A stretch of DNA of 64,000 bases from contig NZ_MSCV01000028.1 in assembly GCF_002005105.1 (NCBI RefSeq), positions 1 to 64,000 of the forward strand, read 5' to 3'. Position numbers and translations under genes: made by a program. The DNA comes from Methylocaldum sp. 14B (GTDB taxonomy: Bacteria > Pseudomonadota > Gammaproteobacteria > Methylococcales > Methylococcaceae). Shown here piece after piece: positions 62,697 through 64,000 of the stretch. Each line of letters opens with the position of its first letter. The stretch's first letter is position 1. The notes below the pieces were generated by a model. The model was given only the letters and a program-made list of their open reading frames with translations, was not told the DNA's origin and did no database searches.

Positions 62697-63083
62697 CTAC
62701 CGCAGCGTATAGAGAAAGCTGGCAAGATGGCGGGCATCCGCTTCGGTAACACCCGTGTTCGGCATGGCGGTCAGGGGATCGATAGCGGGCGGATCTTGAA
62801 TCCAGCGCATCAGATTTTCCGGCGTGTTGGTCAGCACGCCGGCGATGTAGACGCGGCTCGCGATTCCGCTCAAAGGCGGCCCCACCAGACCGTTTGCGCC
62901 TTCGATTCCGGGGATGACATGGCAGGACCCGCAGCCGTACCGTGAAATGGCTTCCCTCCCCTGTGCGGGATCGCCGCCGGCTACCGATACCGCTGCGGGG
63001 TCCTCCTGGCGATCGCAGGCATTCAGAAGAAGAACTGCCGCAATCGCACAGGCTAATGCCGAGAGCTTATGACCGATTTCCAT
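62697..63083 (-). CDS. c-type cytochrome lipoprotein
   Basis: The protein is 128 residues. The lipoprotein signal peptide has lipobox LLNAC (about residues 19-23). A single haem site CGSCH (about 51-55) and a late methionine ligand in DPLTAMPNTGV (about 108) define a class I cytochrome c domain ending SFLYTL. Its start overlaps the end of the MxaJ/XoxJ-like gene by 31 bases, so the two are co-translated. It probably carries electrons in the periplasm in methanol or related alcohol oxidation. Confidence 0.9.
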   Translation of the reverse strand: MEIGHKLSALACAIAAVLLLNACDRQEDPAAVSVAGGDPAQGREAISRYGCGSCHVIPGIEGANGLVGPPLSGIASRVYIAGVLTNTPENLMRWIQDPPAIDPLTAMPNTGVTEADARHLASFLYTLR

Positions 63084-63943
63084 CCTGACCGTCCGTTTCG
63101 GCTGGAAAGGCGGGTTCCGATCCGGGGCACGCCATACTCGTCGAGTATGGCTTCGATCTCCTTGCTCCTGCGCTCGATGATGCGTTCCAGTTCTGTGCGT
63201 AACCGTTTATCGCCGTGCCTCACTCCCATCGCGATATCGAACACGAAGGGAAGAGACCGGTCGGCCGGCGGCGAGACGGGCACGACGGCGAGCGGAACCG
63301 CTTGGTTCTTGGCAAAGTAGCCCGCCAAAGGTCCCCATACGACGGCGATATCGATGTCGCCCGCCACTACCGCATCGATGATCCTGGCCGGCGGATTCTC
63401 CTTGGAGTAATCGCCGTAAACGGTGTAACCGACCACGTTATCGATGATCTTTCGGCTGGTCAGGGCATGGGCCGGCGGGGTGTTGGCGAAGTCGTCCCCG
63501 ACGATCTGCACGCCGATCCTGACGTCGTGCAGCGTAGGATCGTTGAAGGAGCGGATGTTCAGCCCCGAGTCCAGGCGGTAAACGAACACGTAGCTGGACC
63601 GATAATACGGCGTCGTCGTCAGTGCGGGCCCGAAGTTGCTCGGGACGCCGAGAACCAGGTCGCAGCGATGGGATTTGAGCGTATTGCGGATAAAGCCGCG
63701 CCGCTGCGCCCACCAGGTGTACTCGACTTCGGCATTCAATTCGTGGGCGATGAGATCGCCGATCTTGTTTTCGAAGCCTTCCTGCCTCTGGTTGGAGAAG
63801 GGCAGATTATTGGGATCCGAGCAGATGCGGAGAGTACGCTTTGGAGAATGATCATCCACGACGGCTGACGCCATGCCCGGCCAAAACGCCGCAAGCAAGG
63901 CAAGCATCGAGAAGAACCCGGATCTACGGCAATGCGAAGACAT
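63053..63943 (-). CDS. MxaJ/XoxJ-like periplasmic binding protein (quinoprotein dehydrogenase-associated)
   Basis: This protein is 296 residues from the ATG at 63943 (a GTG at 63955 is also in frame). The signal peptide (about 1-27) ends in MASA. The substrate-binding-like fold has the signature LRICSDPNNLPFSNQRQEGFENKIGDLIAHEL and EYTWWAQRRGFIRNTL, which marks proteins encoded with PQQ alcohol dehydrogenases. The role is not firmly known; MxaJ/XoxJ is thought to assist dehydrogenase assembly or activation. The dehydrogenase gene would lie beyond the right edge. XoxJ versus MxaJ cannot be decided here. Confidence 0.88.
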   Translation of the reverse strand: MSSHCRRSGFFSMLALLAAFWPGMASAVVDDHSPKRTLRICSDPNNLPFSNQRQEGFENKIGDLIAHELNAEVEYTWWAQRRGFIRNTLKSHRCDLVLGVPSNFGPALTTTPYYRSSYVFVYRLDSGLNIRSFNDPTLHDVRIGVQIVGDDFANTPPAHALTSRKIIDNVVGYTVYGDYSKENPPARIIDAVVAGDIDIAVVWGPLAGYFAKNQAVPLAVVPVSPPADRSLPFVFDIAMGVRHGDKRLRTELERIIERRSKEIEAILDEYGVPRIGTRLSSRNGRSGWKSVISSRH

Positions 63944-64000
63944 ACAGCATCCCACCCCGCGTCGTATACTCCGGTAAATCGGTCATCGCATTGATGAATC

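Noticed and set aside
1-64000. tRNA, rRNA or riboswitch genes
   Set aside because: I looked for cloverleaf-like and conserved leader sequences in the intergenic regions and found none I could support by eye; a covariance-model scan would be decisive.

Overview
The window is high-GC DNA from a gammaproteobacterium, most likely a methylotroph or methanotroph of the Methylococcales type. Two things point there. The first is gammaproteobacterial gene order: iscR-iscS-iscA, and ndk-rlmN-pilW-hisS-yfgM-bamB-der. The second is an MxaJ/XoxJ-type periplasmic binding protein overlapping a c-type cytochrome at the right edge, a pairing normally found beside a PQQ methanol dehydrogenase. The genus is inferred, not shown.

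Layout. 0.3-9.6 kb: small envelope proteins, an FtsX-type ABC exporter with its adaptor, an AI-2E family permease, a fatty acid desaturase, and GlsB and PsiE family membrane proteins. 9.6-21 kb: a giant CheB-CheR-PAS-kinase-receiver protein, a CvpA-CAP fusion, YjdM, a Nudix hydrolase, DNA polymerase IV, DUF427 and VOC proteins, and a GAF-PAS kinase. 21.4-25.5 kb: a RES/Xre toxin-antitoxin pair and an acyl-ligase/ACP/acyltransferase fusion. 25.7-32.6 kb: the der-to-ndk housekeeping cluster. 32.8-40.7 kb: an Rhs polymorphic-toxin island with immunity genes and displaced tips, bounded by two copies of the iscA 3' end. 40.7-47.2 kb: iscA, iscS, iscR, an oxoprolinase/hydantoinase and a LOG protein. 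47.5-50.4 kb: a HigB/HigA-like pair and a RES + HEPN-like pair. 52.1-61 kb: an exported PEP-CTERM-like protein, a 994-residue RTX-repeat protein and its complete type I secretion trio (PrtD/E/F type). 61-64 kb: a broken IS3 transposase, gmk, a cytochrome c and the MxaJ/XoxJ-like protein.

The most striking content is not protein coding. I count about 24 clear copies of a 32-42 bp palindromic unit: GGAAGG, a variable stem, a conserved loop (CGCTC or GACTAAA), the complementary stem, then GTTTGCGATT. The stems differ between copies but the two arms usually stay complementary. Units sit in tandem, in both orientations and inside each other's loops. Removing a unit plus a GGA/TCC duplication restores the interrupted hairpin. 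Two 42-bp units sit in frame at the end of bamB and add 28 residues to the protein. Many units ride inside larger MITE-like elements with TAGAGC ends; two of those, 22 kb apart, are nearly identical. This looks like a nested mobile palindrome system comparable in behaviour to Rickettsia palindromic elements. Whether it has been described before cannot be judged from the sequence alone.
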